Below, piece after piece: positions 1 through 8,669 of a stretch of DNA of 24,430 nucleotides (positions are counted from its first letter, which is position 1; every line of letters begins with the position of its first letter). The notes below the pieces were generated by a model. That model was given only the letters and a program-made list of their open reading frames with translations. It had not been told where the DNA came from and searched no databases. Made by a program: the position numbers and the translations under genes. The DNA is taken from the IMG/VR virus record IMGVR_UViG_3300025652_000525, positions 1 through 24,430 of that record; one strand, 5' to 3'. Source of the stretch: a virus.

Positions 1-47
1 TCTGATTTAATTAATTCTTGTAAAGAAAAATTACGAGATAGGTTCAT
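1..47 (-). CDS. Endolysin, peptidase M15 type (N-terminal fragment)
   Basis: Only the first 15 codons lie in the window; the gene continues past the left edge. The visible start reads MNLSRNFSLQELIKS. This matches the opening I know from phage M15_3 peptidases (VanY / D-Ala-D-Ala carboxypeptidase-like endolysins), where an 'NFS/T-L-x-E-L-x-x-S' start precedes the zinc-binding domain. Such enzymes cut the peptide cross-links of peptidoglycan at the end of infection. The gene starts 2 bases after the stop of a small one-helix membrane protein of holin type, so the pair forms a standard lysis cassette and closes the late region. Catalytic residues are outside the window, so the family call rests on the short N-terminus plus context. 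Confidence 0.7.
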   Translation of the reverse strand, partial: MNLSRNFSLQELIKS

Positions 48-49
48 TT

Positions 50-229
50 TTATCTAAGCATGTTTAATAAGAGCGCAATACATATTCCAAATGCTCCTCC
101 TATTATCATCTTCTCCATACGTGCTAAGCGTTCTTTAACTTCTTTGATTTGTTCAAAAGTTTGTTTCTGCATAATACGACACAGTTTTTCATGGTCCTCT
201 ATTTTCTGTAATGCAGATTTTTTAGCCAT
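50..229 (-). CDS. Holin-like protein, XhlA type, 59 aa
   Basis: A 59-residue protein starting MAKKSALQKIEDHEKL. Residues 1-40 are charged and helical (QKQTFEQIKEVKERLARMEK looks like an amphipathic or coiled-coil helix). Residues 41-58 (MIIGGAFGICIALLLNML) form a single membrane segment, followed by one Arg. This layout of a soluble helix plus one C-terminal membrane span matches XhlA/haemolysin-type holins, which permeabilise the inner membrane and release or activate the endolysin. The start ATG overlaps the stop of the 26-codon ORF upstream by one base (TAATG), and the endolysin begins 2 bases after its stop. An alternative is a non-holin membrane anchor or spanin-like part, but the size, topology and neighbour favour a holin. 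Confidence 0.7.
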   Translation of the reverse strand: MAKKSALQKIEDHEKLCRIMQKQTFEQIKEVKERLARMEKMIIGGAFGICIALLLNMLR

Positions 230-309
230 TATATTGTAACCCCCGCTACAATAGAAACCCGATAGGACTTGCCTATCATACCGCCCAAACTTTTAAATTT
301 GTTTATCAT
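229..309 (-). CDS. Possible 26-aa microprotein
   Basis: A tiny ORF beginning MINKFKSLGGMIGKSYRV and ending in a short hydrophobic run (SIVAGVTI). Its ATG overlaps the stop of the 1455-aa gene by one base (TAATG), and its own stop overlaps the ATG of the holin-like gene in the same way, so ribosomes could pass through all three genes in turn. An AAAAGGA stretch lies just upstream of the ATG. I do not recognise a family. The coupled ends are the main reason to list it; it could be a translated linker that carries ribosomes to the holin gene rather than a functional protein. Confidence 0.45.
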   Translation of the reverse strand: MINKFKSLGGMIGKSYRVSIVAGVTI

Positions 310-3300
310 TATACAATCCTTTTCCCAGCAATAACTTGCTCTTCGGGTGATAATAATGCTTCTTGTGTACGTGTCAAGTTAGTATTTGGATTGACTACAC
401 TCGCTGTTTTAACAACTGGCATTGGTGTATTTGGTAATGGTGGTGCTTGTACTGTTAATGGATTAACATATTTATCTAATAATTTTTTACCTACTTCGGG
501 TATAAATTTTAATCCTTTTTTAATTAAACCTTCATCTCTTACAGGGTTACCTTGTTCATCTAAAATCATGTTTCCTTTTTTATCTAATTTATAATCAAAT
601 TTTTCTGGGTCATATTCGTTACCTCTTTCAAAAAATCTTTTATCAAAATAAGAATCTTTTAATGTGTCTAATTCATCTATTGGAAATACATAATCTTCAT
701 TTAATCTAAATTTATATTTTATGTTTTCTTTATTTTCTTTTCTAAGTTGTGAATCAATAGTATCCACTTTTGTTTGAAATCTTGCTTTTGAATAATTGGT
801 TGGTGTAAATACACCATCCAGTAAATTACCTCTTAATCTTGAACTAACCCCAGATTTTTTTAAAATATTATCAATATCGTCTTCACTTAAATCTAAAAGT
901 TTTAAATCTTGAATCCTGATAAACATATCTTTTTGTATTCTAAACGCCTCATCTTGCATTTTTTTAAATGTTTTAACTTGGGTCATTGGTGTGTTTTCGC
1001 TATAATTATTTACATTGTAAAAGTTTTCATTTTCATCAACAGCTCTTAAAAGTCTGTTCATGTCTGATGCAAAATATCTTAAATCTTTTTTAGTATCTAT
1101 TCTAATAATTCTAGTACCTGCTAATAACGCTAGTAGTTCATCTTTAAGGTTTAATGGTTTACCACCTTTTGTTAAATCTTTTCCTATAGCTCCTTCAATT
1201 TTTTCCGCACTAGTAAATACACCTGGTTTTACCCCGTCTAATATATAAGCAAACGATTTTGCAAATTTATCTCCTATACTATCCGATGCAGCAAAAACTG
1301 TACCACCTTGATCTTTTTTACCATTTCTTACAGTAACATCTAAAACTCTATCATAACCTAAAGGTTCTGTTATAAATGGAGACAAGAAAGTCATTACGGG
1401 TCCATCTTCTGCAAACATAATACTCATTACATAATCATCAGTTTCTTGTGGATTTAATTTTTGTTTATTAGCTTGGTTAATTGCAGCTTCAAAAGGTGCC
1501 CATAAACTATCATAAGGTGAGAAATATGAAAAATTAATTGCTGCTGATTCACCATCTTTCCATCCTGTTACAGGAAGTAAGTTAGAGTTTCTATCCCATG
1601 GTGCAGCTGAAGAACGTTTGTAAGCGTCCCATTGTGCATCTGTTGAATTAGTTAGAAACTGTGCGAGTTCTACTAACCCTGTTCCTGTTGCATAACTTGT
1701 CATAAATGCACCAGTTAATCTTCTAAGACCCATTTGTCTTATTGCTGGATTACTACTAGATGTTTCTTTTAAACCTATAGATACAATGTTTGCACCTGTT
1801 CTAAGTATCTCCGCAGGAAAAGATATGAAAGCACCTAATGGTAATTTTCTTAGTTCTTGTATAGCAGGTGGCACTTTAGAATACGTAGGGTAGGTGTTTC
1901 TAATTAAGTATGCTGAGATATCATCTACATGATCATCAAAATTTTTAATTACACCTGTTAAAGGATTAGTTTCTAAAAACTCTTCTCCCATTTCTCTATA
2001 CCATTTTTTAACATCATCTATATTTTTAAGAGCACCATTTATTTGTGATCTTGAATATTCATAACCGAAGTGTTTCCATAAGTTATCACCACCTGCATAT
2101 AATCTTGCAACTTTATCAGTAGGTGCCATCTTAATTAATTTATCAAACAATTGATCTGATGTTCTTATTTCTTGATTTTTAATTTGATTCATTATTGCTT
2201 TTAATTCAGAGGCAACAACGTTTTCATCCCAAACACCTAAACGAACTAATTTTTCTACATAATCATTAAATGCAACTTCATCTATATTCTTTTGACCTGC
2301 TCTAAATATATCATCTAATACAATTTTCATTGCATTAGTAACACTTGCTTGTCCTCCAATGTGACCATTCATCAATGCAAAGAATGCAGCTGATGATACA
2401 TTTCTAACTTGTGTTTGTGGTGAGTACAAAGTTTTACCAACTTGAACCAATACTTTACCTTGCATAATTTCCCTGTAGATAGGAACATTAATTAAGTTAT
2501 CTAACACTCCACCAATACCTTGAAACATTTGAACATAATCTGGATCTGCATAATATTTTAGTAAATCAGATTTCATATGTGGTCCAAGTCTAGGCATTTT
2601 AGAAATAAGTTGTGGTGTTAAAACACCTTTATTAATTGCTTCTTCAGCAGTTCTAAACAACCAACCATTTTTTAAACCAGACTGTCCAATAAAATCAGCT
2701 GCTTTTTTATTTGCCATAGCAGATATCATTTCAGCTGTTGTACCACCTACTGATGCTTTTAAATTTTTTTCAGGTCCTAATAAGTTTTTAATTGCATTAG
2801 GTAATTCTTCTCCTGTTTTTAAAAATTTGTAATCTTTAAATCTAATTAATTTTCCAATTTCTTTTAATGATTGCAATGGACTTTTACCTTCTGCTTTTCC
2901 AGCTCTAAGAACAGCTTCAACCATCATTTGTGCGGATTCTTTGTATGCTTGATTTAAATCAAGTTTTGGAAAATCAGCTTCAGCTCTTAATCTTAAATCT
3001 TTATTTTTTTTAATTAAATTTGCAACTGTCCAATCAACAGCAGTGTTAAAAACTTTTTCTTCAGGAACATAGTTTGGATTAGTAAATGTTGAAAAAGATC
3101 TTAACATGTAATCTTTTATTCTATTTATTTCTATACCTTCTAAATTTTTTGTAATAGCATCTCCATCTTTACCTTTTGGTAAAGCTTTTTTAAACTCTTT
3201 CATTGTGTTTTTTATTTCAAGTTTTAGATTATCCGCTAAATCTACTAGTTCTTTTGGAAGATCATCTCTTTTAAGCTGTCCTCTTAAAAATTCTTCTACT

Positions 3301-4676
3301 TGATCAAGATAATGTTTTTGTAATGCAGGAGAGGTAGTTGCACTGTTGTAGTTATTTTCAAATTTTTTAGCTAACTCGTAAGATCTTTTCTCAATACCTT
3401 CCATAGTTCTATCTAATTTCCTTGCTCTACCTTTTATAAAAAGCATAGCTTTTTCTGATATACCTTCAATATCTTTAGGTGCTTTACCAAAAGATCTAAA
3501 GTAAGATAAGATGTTATCTAAACGTTTAATAACTCTTTTTTCTCTAGCTGGGTTTGTTACAGAATACAATCTCCAGTCTTCAAATTTTGGTAACTGTCTC
3601 ACTATTTTTCCTGAAAATGTAGATACAATTGCTGGAGCTAAAGCTTTAGTTAAAACAAAGTCAGTAGCATTTCTAATTGTTTTAGCAGTTCCTGCCACAA
3701 CAGGTTTCACAGCTTCTCTTGATCCAAGATAACTAATAGGTCTAAATACTAATGTGTTAACTCCTTTGGCTCCTAATGATGCTGTTGTTTTTACAAAAGG
3801 TGCAAGACCATATTTATAACCTAATTGTAAACCCTTACCAATTAAAGGAAAACCAGCACCAATGATAGCACCTTCTTGCCCATATTTAACTCTGTTTCTA
3901 AATTCAGCTGCAGCTCTTTCTTTACCTTTTAATCCTTTTGTAGATTCTGGTTCAAAGTAAGGTGTGCTTCTTCCTTGCTCTGATGCTAAAAAATCTGTTG
4001 CAGCTACAACAGTCATACCTTCAGCTGCTCTTGCAACAATCTTACTAACTTTTCTTTTGTTACCACCTTTAATACCATTAACTATTTTTTTAATTTGACC
4101 AACTGTTTTAGTTCTTCTTAATACTTTTTGTATAATCCCACCTGGTATTGCAAACTGAGTCATTAAACCAACTAAGTCACCTCTCCATGTTTCAGGTCTA
4201 TCAGGTTCTTTGTCTTTCATCATCTTGTCAAACTTACCTAAAAAGTCTGAATCAAATGTGTAATCTAAACCTGTAAATAAACTTGTTCCAACTCCAGACA
4301 TTAGGTCATAACTACCTGAGTCTACACCTTTTCTTATTTCATCTAAGATAGATATATAATCTTTTTCTTCACCATCTTTTAACAACTGCATTGAGTCCAC
4401 AGGTTTGTCATATTTTTTAGACATTGCTTGGTCTAAAAGTAGTTTCATGTTTGGTGATCCAGAAAGAATAAATCTAGCTAAACTTTTATCTTCTTTTTGA
4501 AATGGGTTTAAAGGTTTTAAATATTTAACCGGTGGTGTAGGTTCTGTTATATTTTCTAATGCAGTAAGAAAAGATTTTTGTACTTGATCTAATTCTCTTA
4601 TTTGACCAGGAGGTGTTTTCTTTTCCTCTTGTTGTTGCTGATCTTTTTTATATCTCTCTAGAGCAGTTTCGGCCAT
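309..4676 (-). CDS. Large internal virion / DNA-ejection-type protein, 1455 aa
   Basis: By far the largest gene in the window. The N-terminus is charged and Gln/Glu-rich (MAETALERYKKDQQQQEEKK). Long, mostly helical Lys-rich stretches follow, with hydrophobic patches around residues 275-310 and near residue 954 (GAFISFPAEILRTGANIVSI). A segment near 755-775 (TLYSPQTQVRNVSSAAFFAL) resembles a helical region I associate with very large phage proteins, possibly the 'large polyvalent protein' associated domains; this is memory only. The C-terminus ends in a Pro-rich linker and a short tail (LTRTQEALLSPEEQ). Its place, after three other internal-type proteins and directly before lysis genes, fits a large protein packaged in the capsid and ejected with the DNA (an analogue of T7 gp16 or N4 large virion proteins). 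No lysozyme motif or other catalytic site is evident to me. The start lies 1 base after the previous stop. Confidence 0.6.
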   Translation of the reverse strand: MAETALERYKKDQQQQEEKKTPPGQIRELDQVQKSFLTALENITEPTPPVKYLKPLNPFQKEDKSLARFILSGSPNMKLLLDQAMSKKYDKPVDSMQLLKDGEEKDYISILDEIRKGVDSGSYDLMSGVGTSLFTGLDYTFDSDFLGKFDKMMKDKEPDRPETWRGDLVGLMTQFAIPGGIIQKVLRRTKTVGQIKKIVNGIKGGNKRKVSKIVARAAEGMTVVAATDFLASEQGRSTPYFEPESTKGLKGKERAAAEFRNRVKYGQEGAIIGAGFPLIGKGLQLGYKYGLAPFVKTTASLGAKGVNTLVFRPISYLGSREAVKPVVAGTAKTIRNATDFVLTKALAPAIVSTFSGKIVRQLPKFEDWRLYSVTNPAREKRVIKRLDNILSYFRSFGKAPKDIEGISEKAMLFIKGRARKLDRTMEGIEKRSYELAKKFENNYNSATTSPALQKHYLDQVEEFLRGQLKRDDLPKELVDLADNLKLEIKNTMKEFKKALPKGKDGDAITKNLEGIEINRIKDYMLRSFSTFTNPNYVPEEKVFNTAVDWTVANLIKKNKDLRLRAEADFPKLDLNQAYKESAQMMVEAVLRAGKAEGKSPLQSLKEIGKLIRFKDYKFLKTGEELPNAIKNLLGPEKNLKASVGGTTAEMISAMANKKAADFIGQSGLKNGWLFRTAEEAINKGVLTPQLISKMPRLGPHMKSDLLKYYADPDYVQMFQGIGGVLDNLINVPIYREIMQGKVLVQVGKTLYSPQTQVRNVSSAAFFALMNGHIGGQASVTNAMKIVLDDIFRAGQKNIDEVAFNDYVEKLVRLGVWDENVVASELKAIMNQIKNQEIRTSDQLFDKLIKMAPTDKVARLYAGGDNLWKHFGYEYSRSQINGALKNIDDVKKWYREMGEEFLETNPLTGVIKNFDDHVDDISAYLIRNTYPTYSKVPPAIQELRKLPLGAFISFPAEILRTGANIVSIGLKETSSSNPAIRQMGLRRLTGAFMTSYATGTGLVELAQFLTNSTDAQWDAYKRSSAAPWDRNSNLLPVTGWKDGESAAINFSYFSPYDSLWAPFEAAINQANKQKLNPQETDDYVMSIMFAEDGPVMTFLSPFITEPLGYDRVLDVTVRNGKKDQGGTVFAASDSIGDKFAKSFAYILDGVKPGVFTSAEKIEGAIGKDLTKGGKPLNLKDELLALLAGTRIIRIDTKKDLRYFASDMNRLLRAVDENENFYNVNNYSENTPMTQVKTFKKMQDEAFRIQKDMFIRIQDLKLLDLSEDDIDNILKKSGVSSRLRGNLLDGVFTPTNYSKARFQTKVDTIDSQLRKENKENIKYKFRLNEDYVFPIDELDTLKDSYFDKRFFERGNEYDPEKFDYKLDKKGNMILDEQGNPVRDEGLIKKGLKFIPEVGKKLLDKYVNPLTVQAPPLPNTPMPVVKTASVVNPNTNLTRTQEALLSPEEQVIAGKRIV

Positions 4677-4677
4677 T

Positions 4678-5778
4678 TTATGCCTCCTGCGGTAATACTA
4701 AATTCACACTATATTTTTGATTAAATAAATCAACGTCTTGTTGAGTAGCAATCGTTGCAAAATCTTCTAAGGCTTCCGGACTAGCAGAAATTAATCTTAC
4801 AACATCGTCTCCTATTTCTTGTGGTAATCTAGCTCTTAATGTATTGAAGTCTATTTTTTGACCCATGTCAGCTCCACCACCCATTGGTTCTTGAGCCATG
4901 TTCATTGGTTCTTGAGTCATTGACATTGGAACTTGACCCATGTCAGCTCCACCACCCATTTGATAACCTGCTCTACCACCTTTAGCTAATGGTTGGTTTA
5001 CATCAGGAAACTTACCTGTTTTAAAGAATTGATTATAGTACATAAACATGTCTTCTAATAATTTTGGATCATCATCACCTCTATAAAAATCTACTCCACT
5101 TGCATCTTTTTTATCTAATAGATTATCTTTAATTTTTCTCATTATTCTTTGAGTATATTGTTCATCACCTAATAGTGATTGCATTACAGTATCGTTTTTA
5201 GTTAACTGTTCTAGTCTTAATTTTTTCTTATTTAAAAGATTGTTATCATCATCACTAAATTGGTCTGGTGTTTTAGTTTGTTTGTTTTCTAATTTTAAAA
5301 TTAAATCCATAGTTGTTTCAATGTCGTCAGCTATTTGTAACTTGACACCTCTATTACCAACTGTATCTCCCATACCACTTAATGCTTCACCTTTTGCTTC
5401 GATTAATGTTTTAAATAGATCTGCATCGGTTGCAAATGTAGTTGCTCTATCTGTTTCTCTTGCATCAAAAAATTTTTCTGCAGGTGCTTTCGCAGCTTGT
5501 GCCGCTGTAGATAATAGACCTGTAAATCCTTTTCCTGTTGGTGGTCTTGACATTAAATCTAAACCCGTAGACATTAAAAATCTATTAAAGCTTTCACCTT
5601 GTGGTCTTTCATATCTTGGAAACATTTCTTTTGCTTTATCAAACTCTCCTTGAGTAGGAAAGAAATCTACAATACCCGCTTTGTTATATTGTTGTCTAGG
5701 TTTATCTAGTCCTGATGTAATACCAGTTCCTGTAGAACCACCCATTCTAAACATCGGTCTTTTTAAAGTTCTGTTCAT
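4678..5778 (-). CDS. Virion-associated protein with MFRMGGS start and GGRAGY motif, 366 aa
   Basis: The protein opens with KRPMFRMGGSTGTGITSG (residues 7-24), a start I remember from marine phage structural regions with no assigned function. The middle (about 30-260) is helical and charged. At 264-306 there is a low-complexity Gly/Met region with LAKGGRAGYQMGGGADMG and a second MGGGADMGQ 25 residues later, separated by short QEPM repeats. The last 60 residues look like a compact helical domain (IGDDVVRLISASPEALEDFA). It sits between two internal-type proteins and is probably a minor virion or ejection component. The GGRAG motif recurs in the 581-aa protein two genes upstream, suggesting a shared partner or a common processing or assembly signal. 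No enzyme motif is seen. Confidence 0.55.
   Translation of the reverse strand: MNRTLKRPMFRMGGSTGTGITSGLDKPRQQYNKAGIVDFFPTQGEFDKAKEMFPRYERPQGESFNRFLMSTGLDLMSRPPTGKGFTGLLSTAAQAAKAPAEKFFDARETDRATTFATDADLFKTLIEAKGEALSGMGDTVGNRGVKLQIADDIETTMDLILKLENKQTKTPDQFSDDDNNLLNKKKLRLEQLTKNDTVMQSLLGDEQYTQRIMRKIKDNLLDKKDASGVDFYRGDDDPKLLEDMFMYYNQFFKTGKFPDVNQPLAKGGRAGYQMGGGADMGQVPMSMTQEPMNMAQEPMGGGADMGQKIDFNTLRARLPQEIGDDVVRLISASPEALEDFATIATQQDVDLFNQKYSVNLVLPQEA
4858..4960 (-). repeat. 28-nt direct repeat flanking an in-frame 25-codon duplication
   Basis: The 28 bases at 4858-4885 and 4933-4960 are identical by eye, with a 75-base offset, exactly 25 codons. They encode the two copies of the MGGGADMGQ segment in the 366-aa protein. 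Between them lie shorter repeats (MTQEPMN / MAQEPMG). This looks like slippage or recombination within coding sequence that kept the frame. Confidence 0.85.
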
Positions 5779-5779
5779 A

Positions 5780-6682
5780 TTAAGGTCTCTTCAATGCGCC
5801 GTATATCCCTGCTCCAGTAGCTGCTGCACCTAATGCAGTTTGTAAGAACCCTGGGTCTGGCACTTGTGATGTTTGTGTTCCTGATCCTGCCATTCCACCC
5901 ATGATACCTGTAACAAGGTTACCGTAGTTTTGTAATTGTTCTTGTGGTTGATAAGCAGCCATTCTTGTAGCCTCTCTTTGTGCATCTAGGCCCGCTTGTG
6001 TTTGCGCTTGATTCAATGCGCCCAATGAACCTAACGTTGAAATATCTCCTGATTGTAAACCAGGTAATGCTGAAGCTAATCCCATTTGATTAGAAAAATT
6101 TTGTTGTGCTGCTTGTTGTGCTTGACCAAAACCTTGTTGTAATAACTGTGCTTGTAACTGTGCTCTTTTCATATCAGAACCCGATTGATATTCGGCTTCT
6201 AATACACCTTCACGTCCACCACCAAAAGCTCCTGATGCTACTGCTTGATCTGCAATTTGTTGCTGTTGTATTTGTGCATTTTTATCAAACTCTGCAAGTG
6301 CTACATCCATAACTTGTGATTGGTATGGTGACATGTATTGTTGAAAAGCTTGAGGACCAGTTGAAGCTTGTGCTTGTTGTAAAAAAGGTTGGTATGATCC
6401 TACACCTTGAAGAGCTTTAATTTGTGCTAAATTTTGTAATGTATCTTGTTGTGCTACTTGTGGTGCAAGTCCTGCTAAATTTTGTTTTCTTACGTCAAAT
6501 GCTCTTGCAGCATCTTGTCTTGATTGAAACCCTTCCGCAGTTTCACCCGCCATTTTAGATAAACTTCCAATGCCACCCGATACAACAGGAACGCCTGTAA
6601 AGGCTACAGCCTGTTTGGCTAAATCTATTCCTATATCTTCTACAAAGGGTGCTGGTCTTGATATTGTGGTCTCTGTTGCCAT
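5780..6682 (-). CDS. Ala/Gln-rich internal virion (ejection-type) protein, 300 aa
   Basis: A strongly Ala-, Gln- and Gly-rich, helical protein. Residues 117-160 contain a block I recognise from many marine phages: YMSPYQSQVMDVALAEFDK, then a Gln-rich helix, then GAFGGGREGV (151-160). Residues 170-250 continue as Gln-rich helix, and 250-297 hold Gly-rich hydrophobic stretches (LVTGIMGGMAGSG; TALGAAATGAGIYGAL) that could insert into a membrane. Ala/Gln-rich helical proteins next to the largest virion protein are typical of podoviral internal or pilot proteins, which leave the capsid with the DNA and help form a channel. Its start overlaps the stop of the 581-aa gene by one base. No catalytic motif is visible, so the role is inferred from composition and position. 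Confidence 0.6.
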   Translation of the reverse strand: MATETTISRPAPFVEDIGIDLAKQAVAFTGVPVVSGGIGSLSKMAGETAEGFQSRQDAARAFDVRKQNLAGLAPQVAQQDTLQNLAQIKALQGVGSYQPFLQQAQASTGPQAFQQYMSPYQSQVMDVALAEFDKNAQIQQQQIADQAVASGAFGGGREGVLEAEYQSGSDMKRAQLQAQLLQQGFGQAQQAAQQNFSNQMGLASALPGLQSGDISTLGSLGALNQAQTQAGLDAQREATRMAAYQPQEQLQNYGNLVTGIMGGMAGSGTQTSQVPDPGFLQTALGAAATGAGIYGALKRP

Positions 6683-8427
6683 TATAATACTTCCTCTAAT
6701 CTTTGTGATGTTTGAAACATTTCTCTAGCGCCATCTAATCCTTGCGATTCTTCCGATACTTCACCTCCGGATTCGAGGTTTTTCATCATGTTATACATGA
6801 CTTCTGCGCCCTTGTCTATATCTCCTTCACCTGCATTTCTAACAGCGTCGGCTGTAAATACAAATTCATTCTTTGATAATCTTGCAGGCACGTCGTCTGC
6901 TCTTTCCATTCTACCAAGTGGCACGAACCCACCTTCAGCTCTTAAATCCATTTCCTTACCATCCATATCTAATAGAGGCATAGTCTTCTTAGCTACTGGT
7001 TCAGCGTCTCCACCTTCTTGATAACCTGTTCTCATTAAACCACCATCAGCAGCGAACATACTTCCTTGATTTCTAGCTGATAAATAATTGTAAGGATTAT
7101 TTCTTATGTCAGCTATGTTTATACTATTTTTTTTGTAATAATTATCTATATCAAAACCTTCATCATCGTCTTTTTGACTCATTAAACCTAATAATGTTGA
7201 TCCACCAAGTATTGATTTATATGGGTTATTTTTTATAAAATTTAAAAGTCCTCCCGATCTTATAATACCGCCTCCACCTGCAGGTGAATCTACTCCTATT
7301 GCTTTTCCCATAATAGAATCTGTTAAAAATTTTTTAAATCCTAAACCTTTTCCTGATGCAAATAATCCTTTTGCAGGACCAAAACCAGCCATTCCTGCAC
7401 CAAGTCCCAATAATGCCATTTTACCTAATGGAGATTTTGCAACTTTCTTTACAGCTCTTGTTGCTTTCTTAACTAGTTTACCTAAGAAATACATTTGTCT
7501 TCCTGATTCAAGGTCCATGATCCCACCTTCAGGAGTATCGTCCATCATACCACCATCCATTTTTCCTGCACGTCCACCATCTGCAAGACCTGTGAAATCA
7601 AATATAGAGCCCGCGAATCTTGGAGCAAGGCCACCTAAATTTCTTGGTACTGTTGTGTCCTCTTCAGTGTCATCTTCTGGTATGACTGGTGGTACATAGT
7701 TACTATCTCCACCATCATTATCTATAAAGTTTCCTGTAAGCATTCCATCATCACCATATGAAAAACCTTGAGTTGGATTACCATAAGCATCTGTTTTACC
7801 AGCTAATCTATTGTCCATATAATCTTTGTATGCTTTTTCTACATCAAAATCTTCGTCGTAAAGATCAGCGTAGTTAGGAATTTTTCCTGCTTGTAAAACT
7901 TTATTTATAAAAAATTTTCTATTAGGTTTTCTATTTATGTCAGCAATAAATTTCAAATAAGCAGGCGTATATTTAGAATAATTTGCAGGCTTATTTATAA
8001 AATCATCTTTTAAAGTTTGTTTTTCTTCATTTGCTATTTCAAATAATAAATCTCTTTTAGCTTTTGTTTCAGGGGTTACATCAAATGATTTACCACCTAT
8101 AATTTCTTGAGCAGGAGGTGCATAATTTGTATTGTCATTTCCTTTACCTGGATTATTTTCTCCACTTGAAAAATTTGCTCCACCGGTTGAAGCCATTCCT
8201 GTAGAACCACCATCATAAGAACCTGTCCCTGAACTACCATATCTACCTTCTGGTGGATAAGCTAAAATTCCTTCAGGTGTCATTGTTTCTTGACCACCTA
8301 GTTCCACTAATATATCTTTTTCACTTGGAGTTATGTAAGCTAACATATGGTCTTGACCTTTAATTTTTCTCATAGGTCTACCTTCGTTCATTATCTGTTT
8401 AGCTTGTTGTGCGTTTGTTATTGCCAT
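6682..8427 (-). CDS. Virion-associated protein with GGRAG and DDVPARLSKNEFV motifs, 581 aa
   Basis: Modular protein. Residues 1-60 form a small domain, 60-115 a Gly/Ser/Asn linker, and 120-235 a charged helical region. GLADGGRAGKMDGGMM lies at 280-295. A cationic helix and a hydrophobic helix follow (KLVKKATRAVKKVAKSP, 318-333; MALLGLGAGMAGFG, 337-350). DGGLMRTGYQEGG is at 461-473, and GGFVPLGRMERADDVPARLS plus KNEFVFTADAVRNAG covers 499-534. The last block is a marine-phage signature, and it resembles the 'D-x-V-P-A-x-L-x-P-G-E-F-V' motif common near the ends of tape-measure proteins. Here the protein is short and lies in a podovirus-like block, so I call it an internal or tail-associated structural protein rather than a tape measure. 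The ATG overlaps the preceding stop by one base. Confidence 0.55.
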   Translation of the reverse strand: MAITNAQQAKQIMNEGRPMRKIKGQDHMLAYITPSEKDILVELGGQETMTPEGILAYPPEGRYGSSGTGSYDGGSTGMASTGGANFSSGENNPGKGNDNTNYAPPAQEIIGGKSFDVTPETKAKRDLLFEIANEEKQTLKDDFINKPANYSKYTPAYLKFIADINRKPNRKFFINKVLQAGKIPNYADLYDEDFDVEKAYKDYMDNRLAGKTDAYGNPTQGFSYGDDGMLTGNFIDNDGGDSNYVPPVIPEDDTEEDTTVPRNLGGLAPRFAGSIFDFTGLADGGRAGKMDGGMMDDTPEGGIMDLESGRQMYFLGKLVKKATRAVKKVAKSPLGKMALLGLGAGMAGFGPAKGLFASGKGLGFKKFLTDSIMGKAIGVDSPAGGGGIIRSGGLLNFIKNNPYKSILGGSTLLGLMSQKDDDEGFDIDNYYKKNSINIADIRNNPYNYLSARNQGSMFAADGGLMRTGYQEGGDAEPVAKKTMPLLDMDGKEMDLRAEGGFVPLGRMERADDVPARLSKNEFVFTADAVRNAGEGDIDKGAEVMYNMMKNLESGGEVSEESQGLDGAREMFQTSQRLEEVL

Positions 8428-8669
8428 TACTCTGACGCTGCTCCTAATGGTGGCATTGCTGCTACTTTAATTTTTAATGATCTTGTAATCTCTTCTCTGA
8501 TTGTAGGAGTGTTTGAATCTGCTATATCATTTTCAGCTTCTTGATCAGAGTTATACTCTTGATTAGTTCTAGTGTTTCTTAATACTACTTCAGTTTCACA
8601 TTTAACAACTGGTACTTTCTTACCATTTATTATTGTGTAGTTTACTTCGCCTTCTTCTTTAAATGCCAT
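8427..8669 (-). CDS. Small phage protein, 80 aa, function unknown
   Basis: An acidic 80-residue protein starting MAFKEEGEVNYTIINGKKVP, followed by VKCETEVVLRNTRTNQEYNS and a C-terminal stretch with ITRSLKIKVAAMPPLG. I recall near-identical openings in marine phage structural clusters, always without an assigned function. The alternating hydrophobic and polar pattern at both ends suggests a small beta fold with an acidic loop between (DQEAENDIADSN). It ends in a one-base overlap with the 581-aa gene and begins 3 bases after a small beta-rich virion protein, so it is co-translated with virion genes. A virion component or assembly factor is likely, but no direct motif supports either. Confidence 0.6.
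   Translation of the reverse strand: MAFKEEGEVNYTIINGKKVPVVKCETEVVLRNTRTNQEYNSDQEAENDIADSNTPTIREEITRSLKIKVAAMPPLGAASE

Noticed and set aside
6682-8427. Tape-measure protein of a long-tailed phage
   Set aside because: Only the short C-terminal motif fits. The protein is short, and no tube, sheath or tail-assembly chaperone genes are present.
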